DNA from: Beta vulgaris subsp. vulgaris
Lineage: Eukaryota; Streptophyta; Magnoliopsida; Caryophyllales; Amaranthaceae
Length of the DNA: 64,000 bases
Assembly: GCF_026745355.1 (NCBI RefSeq)
Contig: NC_079209.1
Location: 29,064,865 to 29,128,864, forward strand
Direction of reading: 5' to 3'
Shown here: piece after piece, positions 10,946 to 21,029 of the stretch
Layout: each line of letters begins with the position of its first letter
How positions within the stretch are numbered: position 1 is the first letter of the stretch
The notes under the pieces: model-generated
What the model was told of the DNA's origin: nothing
Databases searched by the model: none
The model's input: the letters and a program-made list of their open reading frames with translations, nothing else
Made by a program: the position numbers and the translations under genes

Positions 10946-11785
10946 TGTCACGGGAGTCTTAGTCCCTAGGGGTTACCGGTTTTAATTTGATAAAACCTTA
11001 CTAACGTATTTATAATAGCCTAATATAATTAAACTATAACGCCTAATAATTTCAGGCGACGTGTATTAAATAAGATGATCAACACAACAATTAATCTATT
11101 AATTAAAGTTGAATATTCCCACTTATGTCATAAACTTCTGGAAAGATTCTATAACACACATAAAGATAAACCAGGCGGGACAATTAAAGGACAAACATGA
11201 AGATGAATACCTCCATGGATTTCGACTAAAATTGGAGATTGAACAAACTTGATAACTCAATACATGCTCTAATTCTAGGCTAGAGGATAACTATAACCCC
11301 ACAAGGGGGTTGGCTAATCTAGGTAAAGCTACGCTAGAGAAAAGTACATTGCACGTTTGTTGTGTGTTGTGTTTTTTGTTTTGTTCTGATGTTCCTTCTT
11401 GTATTTATACTGCGAAGACATGTATAACTTCCTTGCTTCTTGGAGGGAAGTGATTTGAATCATTTATGATTCAAATCACAACTGCCATTTTCTGGCTCCA
11501 TGACAATCATGTTCCATTACCCAAGTTCTTGCATGCTTTCATAATTAGGTTAACTTCCAGCCACGTCATCATCTTTCTCGTTGCTTAACTTTCAACCACT
11601 ATCTCTTGATGATTGTTGATAGTTGAGCTTTCTTCTATGGATCATTGACTATTGACATTTGTTGACTATTTCTCGTGGGCATCTTGATATAATTGGGCCT
11701 ACATTTACGTGATCATTAGACCCTTTAGGGCTTGATTCAATGAATCATAATAAATGCTAACTATGATGTAAAAATGATAGTAACA
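10946..11785 (-). repeat. Solo-LTR-like repeat, copy 1
   Basis: An 840-bp sequence with ends TGTCAC and GTAACA, found three times in the window (also 17924-18766 and 35403-36253). On the minus strand it opens TGTTAC and has a TATAAATAC box near its middle followed by a leader-like stretch, as expected of an LTR with its promoter. No matching second LTR, PBS or PPT is seen next to it. Similarity among the three copies starts about 20 bp to the left of TGTCAC, so the exact left boundary is uncertain. Confidence 0.6.
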
Positions 11786-12800
11786 AATTGAACCCCTTAT
11801 TTGTGAGGTGATGTACTCGGAACCCAAAAATCATTAGCAGAGAGTTATGCTCAATGACCATACTCAATTTGTTTCAGAAGCATTCTGAAAGTTGCTTCCT
11901 CCATAATTCTAAGATGATCGACAAATTTTTCTGTAGGATGGTTGAATTTAATGGAAAAGAACAATCTATCATGCATTCTTTCCTTTTTTCTTCTAGCCAT
12001 TGCAAAATCCATTAGAAAGATTTATCTAGGGCCTGATTCTAAAGGATAATTTTGTACCATCCAATAGGGATCTAGACCTAGGACCATGAGAGTATGCCTT
12101 ATATGGCATGTACATATGTATTGCACTATTCGCGAAATCTTTATATGATAGTGATGATTCGAGCGATCATTCATTGGAGTCTGATGCCCCTTTTCACCCA
12201 GAAAAGGAGCCTGACCAGGGAGAGGACAGTGATCGTGCTGCAGATGCGGAAGATGCATGGATGGAGAGATTTGAGCTAGAGGCTGATAGGAATGCTTTAC
12301 TTGGCATTGAGGTGACAGGCGATGGGCTGCCAACTCCTTTAGGTTCGCGTTTATTTCAATATTGTAAATATTCAATATGTAATTTACTTGTTCGTTCTCT
12401 AATTTAATTTCCTTATTTTGATTCTTAGATCCACATCAGACCACTACATATTATGGTGCACAAGGGAGCGGGAAGAAGTCAAGTGAGAATCCAAAGGCAT
12501 CCAGAAAGAGTAAACGAGGTCCCACGATGAATCTCCGCAACACAGGAGATATGGTCTTAGAGTTTGATCATTTGGGAAGACCAACAGCTAAATAGATGTA
12601 ATTTATCATACTTAGCTTATTATAATTTCATGTTTGGATTTCTAATTGTTTCTTTACTAGGTGAATGGCGAGCCAAGTATGGTATTTGGATCGGTATTTC
12701 TATACGGAAGCTGAACATCAATTGGTCATGGAGACACATTTCTCCTACCTTGTTGGATGTGATGTGGAAAGACACTATGGTCAACACATTTCTCCTACCT

Positions 12801-13700
12801 TAGTTTAATGTCTTTATTGGTAGATTTGATTGGTAATACAACATATAGGCAAGTTGGAACCAAAATTAGACCTTTTAGGCCATTTTGGGACATTTTCTTC
12901 CCAAATGAATGAATATGAGTTGTTTCATGCTAGTTTAAGTTATAAACACCTCTAACATATCACATATACTTAGTTTAATGTATTTATTGGTAGATTTTAT
13001 TAGTAATACAACATATAGGCAAGTTGGAACCAAAATTAGCCCATTTAGGCCATTTTGGGCCATTTCCTTCCCAAATGAATGAATATGACTTGTTTCATGC
13101 TACTTTAAGTTATAAACACCTCTAACATATCACATATACTTAGTTTAATGTATTTATTGGTAGATTTTATTAGTAATACAACATATAGGCAAGTTGGAAC
13201 CAAAATTAGCCCATTTAGGCCATTTTGGGCCATTTCCTTCCCAATGAATGAATATGATTGTTTTCATGCTAGTTTAAGTTATAAACACCTCTAACATATC
13301 AATTACTTAGTTTAATGTATTTATTGGTAGATTTGATTGGTAATACAACATATAGGCAAGTTGGAACCAAAATTAGCCCATTTAGGCCATTTTGGGCCAT
13401 TTCCTTCCAATGAATGAATATGACTTGTTTCATGCTAGTTTAAGTTGTAAACACCTCTAACATATCATATATACTTAGTTTAATGTATTTATTGGTAGAT
13501 TTTATTGGTAATACAACATATAGGCAAGTTGGAACCAAAATTAGCCCATTTAGGCCATTTCCTTCCCAGATGAATGAATATGACTTGTTTCATGCTAGTT
13601 TAGATTGTAAACACCTCTAACATATCATATATACTTATTTTAATGTATTTATTGGTACATTTTATTGGTAATACAATATATAGGAAAGTTGGAACCAAAA
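12801..13700 (+). repeat. Minisatellite, ~168-bp period, about 5.4 copies
   Basis: Units start near 12801, 12971, 13141, 13308, 13476 and 13636 with (T)TAGTTTAATGTATTTATTGG. Each contains GGCAAGTTGGAACCAAAATT and GGCCATTTTGGGCCATTT. It lies entirely within what must be an intron of the TnpA-like gene, between the WIGISIRK and FHIPDEV exons. The last unit is diverged and lacks the end. Confidence 0.93.
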
Positions 13701-14639
13701 TTAGTCATTTTCGCCTATTTTGAAAAACAGTTAATGTTTCACATTCCCGACGAGGTTCGATACAAGAAGCAGTACTTGTCTGCTTTGAACGTTAGATGGA
13801 GGGATTTTAAGAGCAAATTGGTATCTGGTTGGATAACAATGACGAGAGTTAGATCAAAGAAAGAGAAGTTAGGTGATAGTTGGCCAGACATATACAAGCA
13901 CATCAAGAAGGAGGATTGGGTCACTTTCAAAGAAAAGATGATGTCAGATGATGCTATAGTAAGTATATATTCTAATTATTAACTTGGTCTTATTGATTTA
14001 AATAATATTATACTAACTTAATGTATTTTTTATTTTGTAGAAAAAGCGAGAAAAGGCGCTTGAGAGCGCAAAGAAGAACACACATCATCACCACTTAGGT
14101 CAAAGGAGCTATGGAGATGCTAGAGAGTTGTGGAGGCAGGAGAAATTCGGTCCACCTAGTTTTGATTCTGGATCGTCTTCTAGTACACCATCCTCCTCGG
14201 TGTCCTCCAGTTTTAACCGGGGTGATGATTGGTGATGCGCGATGCATAAGAAAGATCCTGTTACTAAACAAAGATTTATTCCAGCTGAGGAAACAAAGAA
14301 AGCAGCTGACATATACGTATGTATATCATTATAATTAACTTTTAGTTTGACATGAATATTTTTTTCATTTATTAACTACATTATTACTGTTAACTTGCTT
14401 TTTGGGTAGTTGGAGTACAAGGAGAAGGAAGCCAAGGGTGAGTTCATTCCGGTTCGTAACAGAGACGCCCTTTCTATGGCTCTTGGAGAAGGAAGCCAAG
14501 GGTGAGTTCATTCGGGTCGCTGTTATGGTTTTGGGGGCGTGAATGTTGGCTATACCAAGGCTTTTGGGCATGTACCTCGTACGCACTATAGGATATCGAG
14601 TAAGGAACAAGAGGAGGCACTCATACGGAAAATGATGAT

Positions 14640-15045
14640 TTCACAGTCACCTACACATCCACCTTCTGGGCCATATCCTTCACCATCTGCTGGGCCATTT
14701 CCTTCACATGTACAGCCACCTACTCAGTCACTTGGGTTATATTAGTTTTTCCCTTCACCATTTGCTTTGCCATCTCCTACACAGCCCACTCAGCCACCTA
14801 TTCCGTCAAATCCTTCACCATTTGTTGTGCCATCTCCTACACAGCCGACGCGACTCAGCCACCTATTCCATCATTTATTCCACCATCTACTTCACCATTT
14901 GCTGGGCCATATCCAGGGCCATATCTTGAGCCATCTCCTGGGCCATATCCTGGGCCATCTCCTGAGGTAGCTGCTTCACAGCCCACTAAGCTACGTACTC
15001 CACTATCTGGATTTTTCGACTCTCATTCTCCTCAGCTGAAGGTAC
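14640..15045 (+). repeat. Pro/Ser-coding imperfect repeat in the TnpA-like gene
   Basis: Repeats of words such as CCTTCACCATTTG, CCATCTCCTACACAGCC and GGGCCATATCC encode a PSP-type low-complexity stretch. Such Pro-rich linkers are common in TnpA-type proteins. Frame changes occur in it. Confidence 0.7.
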
Positions 15046-15446
15046 ATATAATTATTATATATACATGTGCTTATACAAAAATTATTATATATATATACAT
15101 GTGCTTTATACAATATTACGTGTTGTTGTTAGGACGAGGTTGCATGTCGATTGTATTTGGTAGATCCAACTAGTGGAGAGACTTGTCTAGTGGCAGATGC
15201 ATATTCTTATGCTTTTGATGAGACCACTACTGTTCATGGGTCTATAATGATGAATGATCACCTGAAAGTTAAAATTCATCGAATTATAGAGAAATATGGT
15301 CATTTGCCACTACATGTTCCCGTCCCTGCATATGAGATCTACCGAAATTTATGCAGAAAATTTATTAGCATATTGCTGCATAGCTTCATAAAGGTTGCAT
15401 ATATAGCTTCCTCATCACTAATGTATAACAAAAAAATATTTAAAAA

Positions 15447-15912
15447 AAAAAAGTAATATTGCTGCGATTCTGGGCTAGAAACCGCAGCAATATTGCTTTT
15501 TTTCTGTACAAAAAAGTAATATTGCTGCAGTTTCTGGCCCAGAACCGCAGCAATATTACTTTTTATTTACAGAAAAGGTAATATTGCTGCGGTTTCTGGC
15601 CCAGAACCGCAACAATATTACCTTTTCTGTAAATAAAAAGTACCTTTTCTGAATTAAAAAGTAATATTGCTGCGGTTATGGGCCAGAAACCGCAGCAATA
15701 TTACATGCCAGCAATGTTACATGTCACCAAAAAATTAAAATATTGCTGCGGTTTGGCCTAAAAAACCGCATCAATATTGGTATATATTGCTGCGGTTTAA
15801 AACCGCAACAATATTATTAATACCTATTGCTGCCCCCTTAATTGTTGCGCGCCCAAAACCGCGGCAATAGGGCACTTTTTAACTGTAGCAAGTAGCGTTT
15901 ATTCTACTAGTG
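15447..15912. repeat. CACTA 3' subterminal array and terminus, copy B
   Basis: The same alternating AATATTGCTGCGGTT words as copy A. The inverted terminus TTTATTCTACTAGTG ends at 15912 and is followed by the TCT target duplication. Confidence 0.93.
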
Positions 15913-16569
15913 TCTCAAATCAACCAGCTTAAGAGCATCACCATACTTCTGGCACAAAATCTACTCATTAATCATCATTAAGCTAGCCAAAATTGCATGT
16001 GAAAAAAAAATTAACTCTAAATCCATAATCGACAATCAAAAAGGAAAACTCTAACCTAATTAAAACAACATATTCAAGCAACAAATGCATTAGAGATTAA
16101 CCTACTTATTAAAGAAAAGAAGATAAATAAGCACTATATATGAGAAAGTTTAAGAAATTTCTTATTAATTAATTTCTTATACTTCAATAGAAGTTACCAC
16201 CCAATGAATTTCAAAATATCTAATCTTTGTTTGAAATCTGTCAAATTTTCTCTCTAATCTAAAATATAAAGTTAGTCGTATCTAAAACAAAAAATTAATC
16301 TAAGCTAGGGAAAAATGGGTGATAATTTCCTACTTCCTACTTCCTATTTAGCTCCTTTAAAACTAAGGGTTAAGAGAATTTATACAATCGAAATTATAGA
16401 GAGTAAGAAAAGAGAAAAAGAAAATAGAAAAAGTAACAAAAGGGGAAAGGAAAAAGAGTAAAAAAAAAAAAACAAAACAAAATGAAATGAAACCAACAAA
16501 CAAATTGGCTTTTTCGCTGCTACTAGGTGCGGGGCCATTTAAACAAAACTTTTTGATAAAATTCAAGTT

Positions 16570-16643
16570 TTGCGAAAACATGATTTGAACATGTGACCTA
16601 AAGGTTATGAGTTCTGCGAGCTACCAAACTAACCTACTTCGCG
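16570..16643 (-). pseudogene. Plastid-type initiator tRNA-fMet-like relic, copy B
   Basis: The 74 bases are identical to copy A at 9592-9665. The tRNA-like part was therefore already decayed, with the same stem mismatches, before the segmental duplication. Confidence 0.65.
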
Positions 16644-17923
16644 CCCAAGAAAGACCCGAGAATGAATGGGAAAAAAAAAGGGTGAAGCTCCACTGTTGAC
16701 TGCGAGCCCAATTAAAATTGGCTACCAGTGCAGCGAATGTTTGAGAAATTTATCTAGTTCCTACAACATTTTTTGAGAGCATGGAGCGCAATGCTTCGTT
16801 CTTTGTTTATATTTTCAACTTTTTAAAAAAGAAAATTAAACTCAAAATAAAACGCAAAAAAAAGAAGAAAGAAAGGAAACGAAAAGGAAAGACAAGAAAA
16901 TATATTTTTTATATTTTTAATTTTAGAAAGAAATAAGGAAAGAGATAATAAGAAAAAAAGAAATTAGGAAAACAATATTTTTTTAGATTTTTAATTTTTG
17001 TGATTATGAGAAAAATAATGAAATAAAGTATATACACCTCCCAAAAGCCATAATAAAGCATTGTCCTCAAATGCTTGAACAAGACGATCAAAGAAAAGGA
17101 GGGGGGAGAGACATGAAATCAACAAGCACATGTTTCGCAAATCATAATCTATTAGACAAATAGAAAAGGAAATATGCTACCAAATAATAGATGGGTGTAA
17201 ATACTCGAAAACGACCCAATATCTCCAAGTCAAACCAACTATTTCAAAACCTTGATTTATTGTCTACGTAATATTGAGAATGGTTGTTATTCCAACTATG
17301 TACTTCCATCAAACCAAATATTGAACAAGAAATGAGAAAAAAAAAATACAAATAATAAATCACGGGTAATTTTCGAGAAATACTTATTTAAGGTGCTAAA
17401 TAAATTTGACCTTTATAGTAAATAACAATTCAACCATCACAAGAGTGTCAAATGCATTAGCATACTTTTCGATTATCAATAAGTATACAATGACACCATA
17501 AAAATTATGGATAAGGTCCCATGAAACTCCATGTAGTAGTAAGGAGAGGGATCCCAAAAAAAATCAAAAGAAAAAACTAAGAAATAAGAAGAAGAATCAA
17601 AATAAAAAAATAAAGAGAAAAAGAAGAATGAGATGGCAATCTCTCCTAAAAATAATTGTTATGGTGTGGCAATCTCACTCTTCTCGTTAAAAATAAACAA
17701 TTTGAGCACTTCAGGGGCATAATATGCAATAAACTCATCTAAAACTTAAGTTTTGAAAGATGCGAATAGATATGAAAGTATAGGGGAATAAGGTCAATCT
17801 TTCAGGTAAATGAAATATAAGAAGAAGGATAGAAACCAGGTTTTTATTAACCACTTGTTGGTGCAAATTCAGTTGGATGACTTTGCAAACAAGTCAATGG
17901 ACACCGAATAGTTAGATACTGAA

Positions 17924-18766
17924 TGTCATGGGAGTCTTAGTCCCTAGGGGTTATCGGTTTTAATTTGATAAAACCTTGCTAACGTATTTATAATAGCCTA
18001 ATATAATTAAACTATAACGCCTAATAATTTCAGGCGACGTGTATTAAATAAGATGATCAACACAACAATTAATGTATTAATTAAAGTTGAATATTCCCAC
18101 TTATGTGATAAACTTCTGGAAAGATTCTATAACACACATAAAGATAAACCAGGCTGGACAATTAAAGGACAAACATGAAGATGAATACCTCCATGGATTT
18201 CGACTAAAATTGGAGATTGAACAAACTTGATAACTCAATACATGCTCTAATTCTAGGCTAGAGGATAACTATAACCCCACAAGGGGGTTGGCTAATCTTG
18301 GTAAAGCTAGGCTAGAGAAAAGTACATTGCACGTTTGTTGTGTGTTGTGTTTTTTTTTGTTTTGTTCTGATGTTCCTTCTTGTATTTATACTGCGAAGAC
18401 ATGTATAACTTCCTTGCTTCTTGGAGGGAAGTGATTTAAATCATTTATGATTCAAATCACAACTGCCATTTTCTGGCTCCATGACAATCACGTTCCATTA
18501 CCCAAGTTCTTGCATGCTTTCATAATTAGGTTAACTTCCAGCCACGTCATCATCTTTCTCGTTGCTTAACTTTCAACCACTATCTCTTGATTATTGTTGA
18601 TAGTTGAGCTTTCTTCTATGGATCGTTGACTATTGACATTTGTTGACTATTTCTCGTGGGAATCTTGATATAATTGGGCCTACATTTACGTGATCATTAG
18701 ACCCTTTAGGGCTTGATTCAATTAATCATAATAAATGCCAACTATGATGTAAAAATGATAGTAATA
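17924..18766 (-). repeat. Solo-LTR-like repeat, copy 2
   Basis: Part of duplicated segment B and the partner of 10946-11785. Its right end reads GTAATA instead of GTAACA, a substitution that arose after the duplication. Confidence 0.6.
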
Positions 18767-19174
18767 AATTGAACCCCTTATTTGTGAGGTGATGTACTCA
18801 TAACCCAAAAATCATTAGCAGAGAGTTATGCTCAATGACCATACTCAATTTGTTTCAGAAGCATTCTGAAAGTTGCTTCCTCCATAATTCTAAGATGATC
18901 GACAAATTTTTCTGTAGGATGGTTGAATTTAGTGGAAAAGAACAATCTATCATGCATTCTTTCCTTTTTTTTCTTCTAGCCATTGTAAAATCCATTAGAA
19001 AGATTTATCTAGGGCCTGATTCTAAAGGATAATTTTGTACCATCCAATAGGGATCTAGACCTAGGACCATGAGATTATGCCTTATATGGCATGTACATAT
19101 GTATTGCACTATTCGCGAAATTTTTATATTATATTGTTTGCGTTACCTTTAACAAAGAGCCTTTTTAGATATCT

Positions 19175-19543
19175 TCAAGGTATATCTGGCTGCCAGATTT
19201 CTTCCATGATAGCTTTACCCCAAGATTTACACACCAATAAGGAAGTAGCTTGATCATTTACGTCAAGTTTTGGAAATATACATGCGTGCATCAAATCTAA
19301 ATCTAACCCTATTTGAAAGACCTTAGATTTATTTAAGCATCTTGGATCCTTTTGTATTATAGGATGTTTACCAAAACACTTATCGATTGTAGTGTTCCAT
19401 TTGATGGATTCTTCTCTTGTGAATTTTTTCTTATCTTCATACATAATATCCAATGCTTTATGATGGTTTAAACATTTATAGGGATAAGGTGTATATGTTG
19501 GAGATATTGGACGAAACATTAATAGTCGAGTAAAATCCATCAC
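19175..19543 (-). CDS. F-box-like small ORF, paralogue 1 (122 aa)
   Basis: An open frame of 122 aa. It shares LNHHKALDIMYED with FNHHQALDIVQED of the neighbour at 20374-20586. Its C-terminal FPKLDVNDQATSLLVCKSWG resembles the second half of an F-box (the LVCKSW core), which in host proteins recruits a SKP1-type adaptor. I do not recognise the family. Its upstream ATG region has no clear promoter, and it ends soon after the F-box-like motif, whereas paralogue 2 continues. It is probably a truncated copy. Confidence 0.4.
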   Translation of the reverse strand: MMDFTRLLMFRPISPTYTPYPYKCLNHHKALDIMYEDKKKFTREESIKWNTTIDKCFGKHPIIQKDPRCLNKSKVFQIGLDLDLMHACIFPKLDVNDQATSLLVCKSWGKAIMEEIWQPDIP

Positions 19544-19843
19544 TGACCTTCACATATGTTGTTTCCTAATCTTCAAATATGTTGTTTCCTAATCTTCAAA
19601 TATGTTGTTTCCTTATACATATTTATAGATGAAGATCTAAACTTTTATCCGCTTATTTTCTTAACCACTTAATTAAAAGGCATTTATAGAGAAAAACAAG
19701 CATCGAATGACACGTAATAATTTGTTAAAATTCCATGAAATAATATTATTTTATTAATTATTTCCTATTACAATTGGACAATTACTTTTATAAGTAATTT
19801 CATAAATACTAGTATTCATCTATTTGAAGATAAATATTACAAG

Positions 19844-20586
19844 TTAATTAAAGGAAAAATCCCTAATAGGAATCTTCTGGAGATGATCCCGATAAACAAG
19901 TCCTGCCATGGCATGGTAGTCTTCATCCTCGATGTCGCATCCTGTCGCATATCTTATGACGCCAAAATAGTAGCCATCTCTAGGTACATAATTGCATTTT
20001 GCGTTGAAGATCATCCTGTGATAAGTGTTATCCCAGGCGTATCTTCTGTTCAAGAGGGCAAGATACATCCATGGGAAGAAGTTCTCTGAGACCTAGAGTT
20101 CCCATAATTGGCATAGACACTTGAAATATAGTATTCTACCCTTAGGTTCATCTTGCTCTGGCTCCATCCTTATGACCTTGACAGATGTCTGGGTGCATAT
20201 TAGGACCAAACACTTGGCATAGGCCCCATGTAAAAGTCTGGGGTCTTGGAAAATTGAAGGCATTTAATACCTCTTTCCCCCATTTCTTACAGACTAAGAG
20301 CAGTTCATCTTGTGAACTCTCTAATAGTCTTGGCCAAATGAAAGTGGCCAGTATGTCCATGCTAGCGCCCACTTTAATTAGTAGTGTTGGACTCTACTAG
20401 CAATGAATCCTCTGGCTCCATGGTTGGATCATCTCGAAAGATCATGGCCATGTGATCATCCCATTGTTGGATTTTTATTGTTTTGAAAGCCTCATTGTCC
20501 TCTTGGACAATATCCAAGGCTTGATGATGATTGAAGCAATCTTCATCAAAAACACCTACATTATTTTCATGATGGTTGAATTCCAT
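19844..20586 (-). pseudogene. F-box-like gene, paralogue 2, broken
   Basis: Three consecutive minus-strand frames look like one gene. 20586-20374 starts MEFNHHENN. 20372-20148 contains MDILATFIWPRLLESSQDEL and LLVCKKWGKEVL. 20068-19844 contains MYLALLNRRYAWDNTYHRMI and DIEDEDYHAMAGLVYRDHLQ. The first two are joined by a one-base frame change near 20372-20385, judged by alignment with paralogue 1. A second frame change near 20165 and a TAG near 20090 separate the last part. The F-box-like motif is the only functional hint. Confidence 0.5.
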
Positions 20587-20642
20587 CTTTTAAAACTTTT
20601 GTGAAAATGGGAGGAGGATAATTGGTGTTGTAGCCTAAAAAT

Positions 20643-20955
20643 CACTAGTACAGAAAACGGGATTTGCGACGGATGTGAGGCGCCTATTTGCGTCGGACAT
20701 TGGTCCGACGCCAAAGGCCTCGACGCAGATAGCCCAGACCTGATTTGTGTCGTATGCTGAACGACGCAGATATATTAGCTATTTGCGTCGCACCGTATAC
20801 ACAGTGCGACGCAAATAGGTCATCCCAGCCCATACAAACTACAGGCAGTTTATAAAAGGGTATAAGTGGAATTTGCGTCGCACATAGCAGTGGGTGCGAC
20901 ACAAATCAGTCATCTGCGTCACACCTTGGGCCATGTGCGACGCAAATGACATTAT
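20643..20955. mobile_element. Terminus of a second CACTA family
   Basis: It begins CACTAGTACAGAAAACGGG at 20643 and continues with about eight copies, in both orientations, of an ATTTGCGTCG word. This is the layout of a CACTA end with a subterminal array. The matching opposite end is not in the window. The array stops near 20955, where gypsy-derived DNA soon follows, so this is a truncated or recombined element. Confidence 0.75.
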
Positions 20956-20973
20956 GTGAACAATAAAAAAAAT

Positions 20974-21005
20974 GCAGTACCAAAGCATGAATGCTTTAGT
21001 ACTGC
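20974..21005. repeat. Short near-perfect hairpin
   Basis: Two 15-base arms (GCAGTACCAAAGCAT and its inverse) with a 2-base loop and one mismatch. It lies exactly between the CACTA fragment and the gypsy pol fragment. Confidence 0.8.
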
Positions 21006-21029
21006 GTAGGAGGAAAAAGAAACGAACCA

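Larger units (their letters stand above)
8392..12146 (+). repeat. Duplicated segment, copy A (CACTA 3' end plus flank)
   Basis: This 3.75-kb stretch matches 15358-19129 base for base with scattered substitutions and small indels; sampled stretches are about 97-98% identical. It contains the CACTA 3' subterminal array, the terminus at 8944, the TCT target duplication and 3.2 kb of non-element DNA. Short identities sit at both joints: AAATTTATTAGCA on the left, TTTATAT on the right. Confidence 0.95.
12147..15456 (+). pseudogene. TnpA-like second gene of the CACTA element
   Basis: A gene of the Ptta/En/Spm type whose product is expected to bind the subterminal repeats and assist TNP2. Exon-like blocks: an acidic part at 12147-12342 (SDDSSDHSLE, ending LPTPL before a GT donor); 12429-12595 (after an AG acceptor, with EFDHLGRP); 12661-12780 (KYGIWIGISIRK); 13720-13965 (FHIPDEVRYKKQYL, MMSDDA); 14041-14235 (KKREKALESAKKN, HHHHLGQRSYGDAREL); 14240-14320 (KKDPVTKQRF); 14411-14745 (VNVGYTKAFGHVP); a Pro/Ser-rich tract at 14640-15045; and 15134-15400 (LYLVDPTSGETCLV). 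Stops and frame breaks (12593-12595, near 14505) suggest decay. The start of the gene is missing because the duplicated segment abuts it at 12146. Confidence 0.8.
15358..19129 (+). repeat. Duplicated segment, copy B
   Basis: Partner of 8392-12146. It contains the CACTA 3' subterminal array (15447-15873), a second perfect CACTA terminus ending at 15912 followed by TCT, and the same 3.2-kb flank. Here the left joint is continuous with the last TnpA-like exon, so copy B probably holds the original arrangement. Confidence 0.95.

Noticed and set aside
12801..13700. Regular repeat spacing suggesting a CRISPR-like or centromeric array
   Set aside because: The units are contiguous ~168-bp tandem repeats without unique spacers, only about five copies, and lie in a transposon gene's intron.
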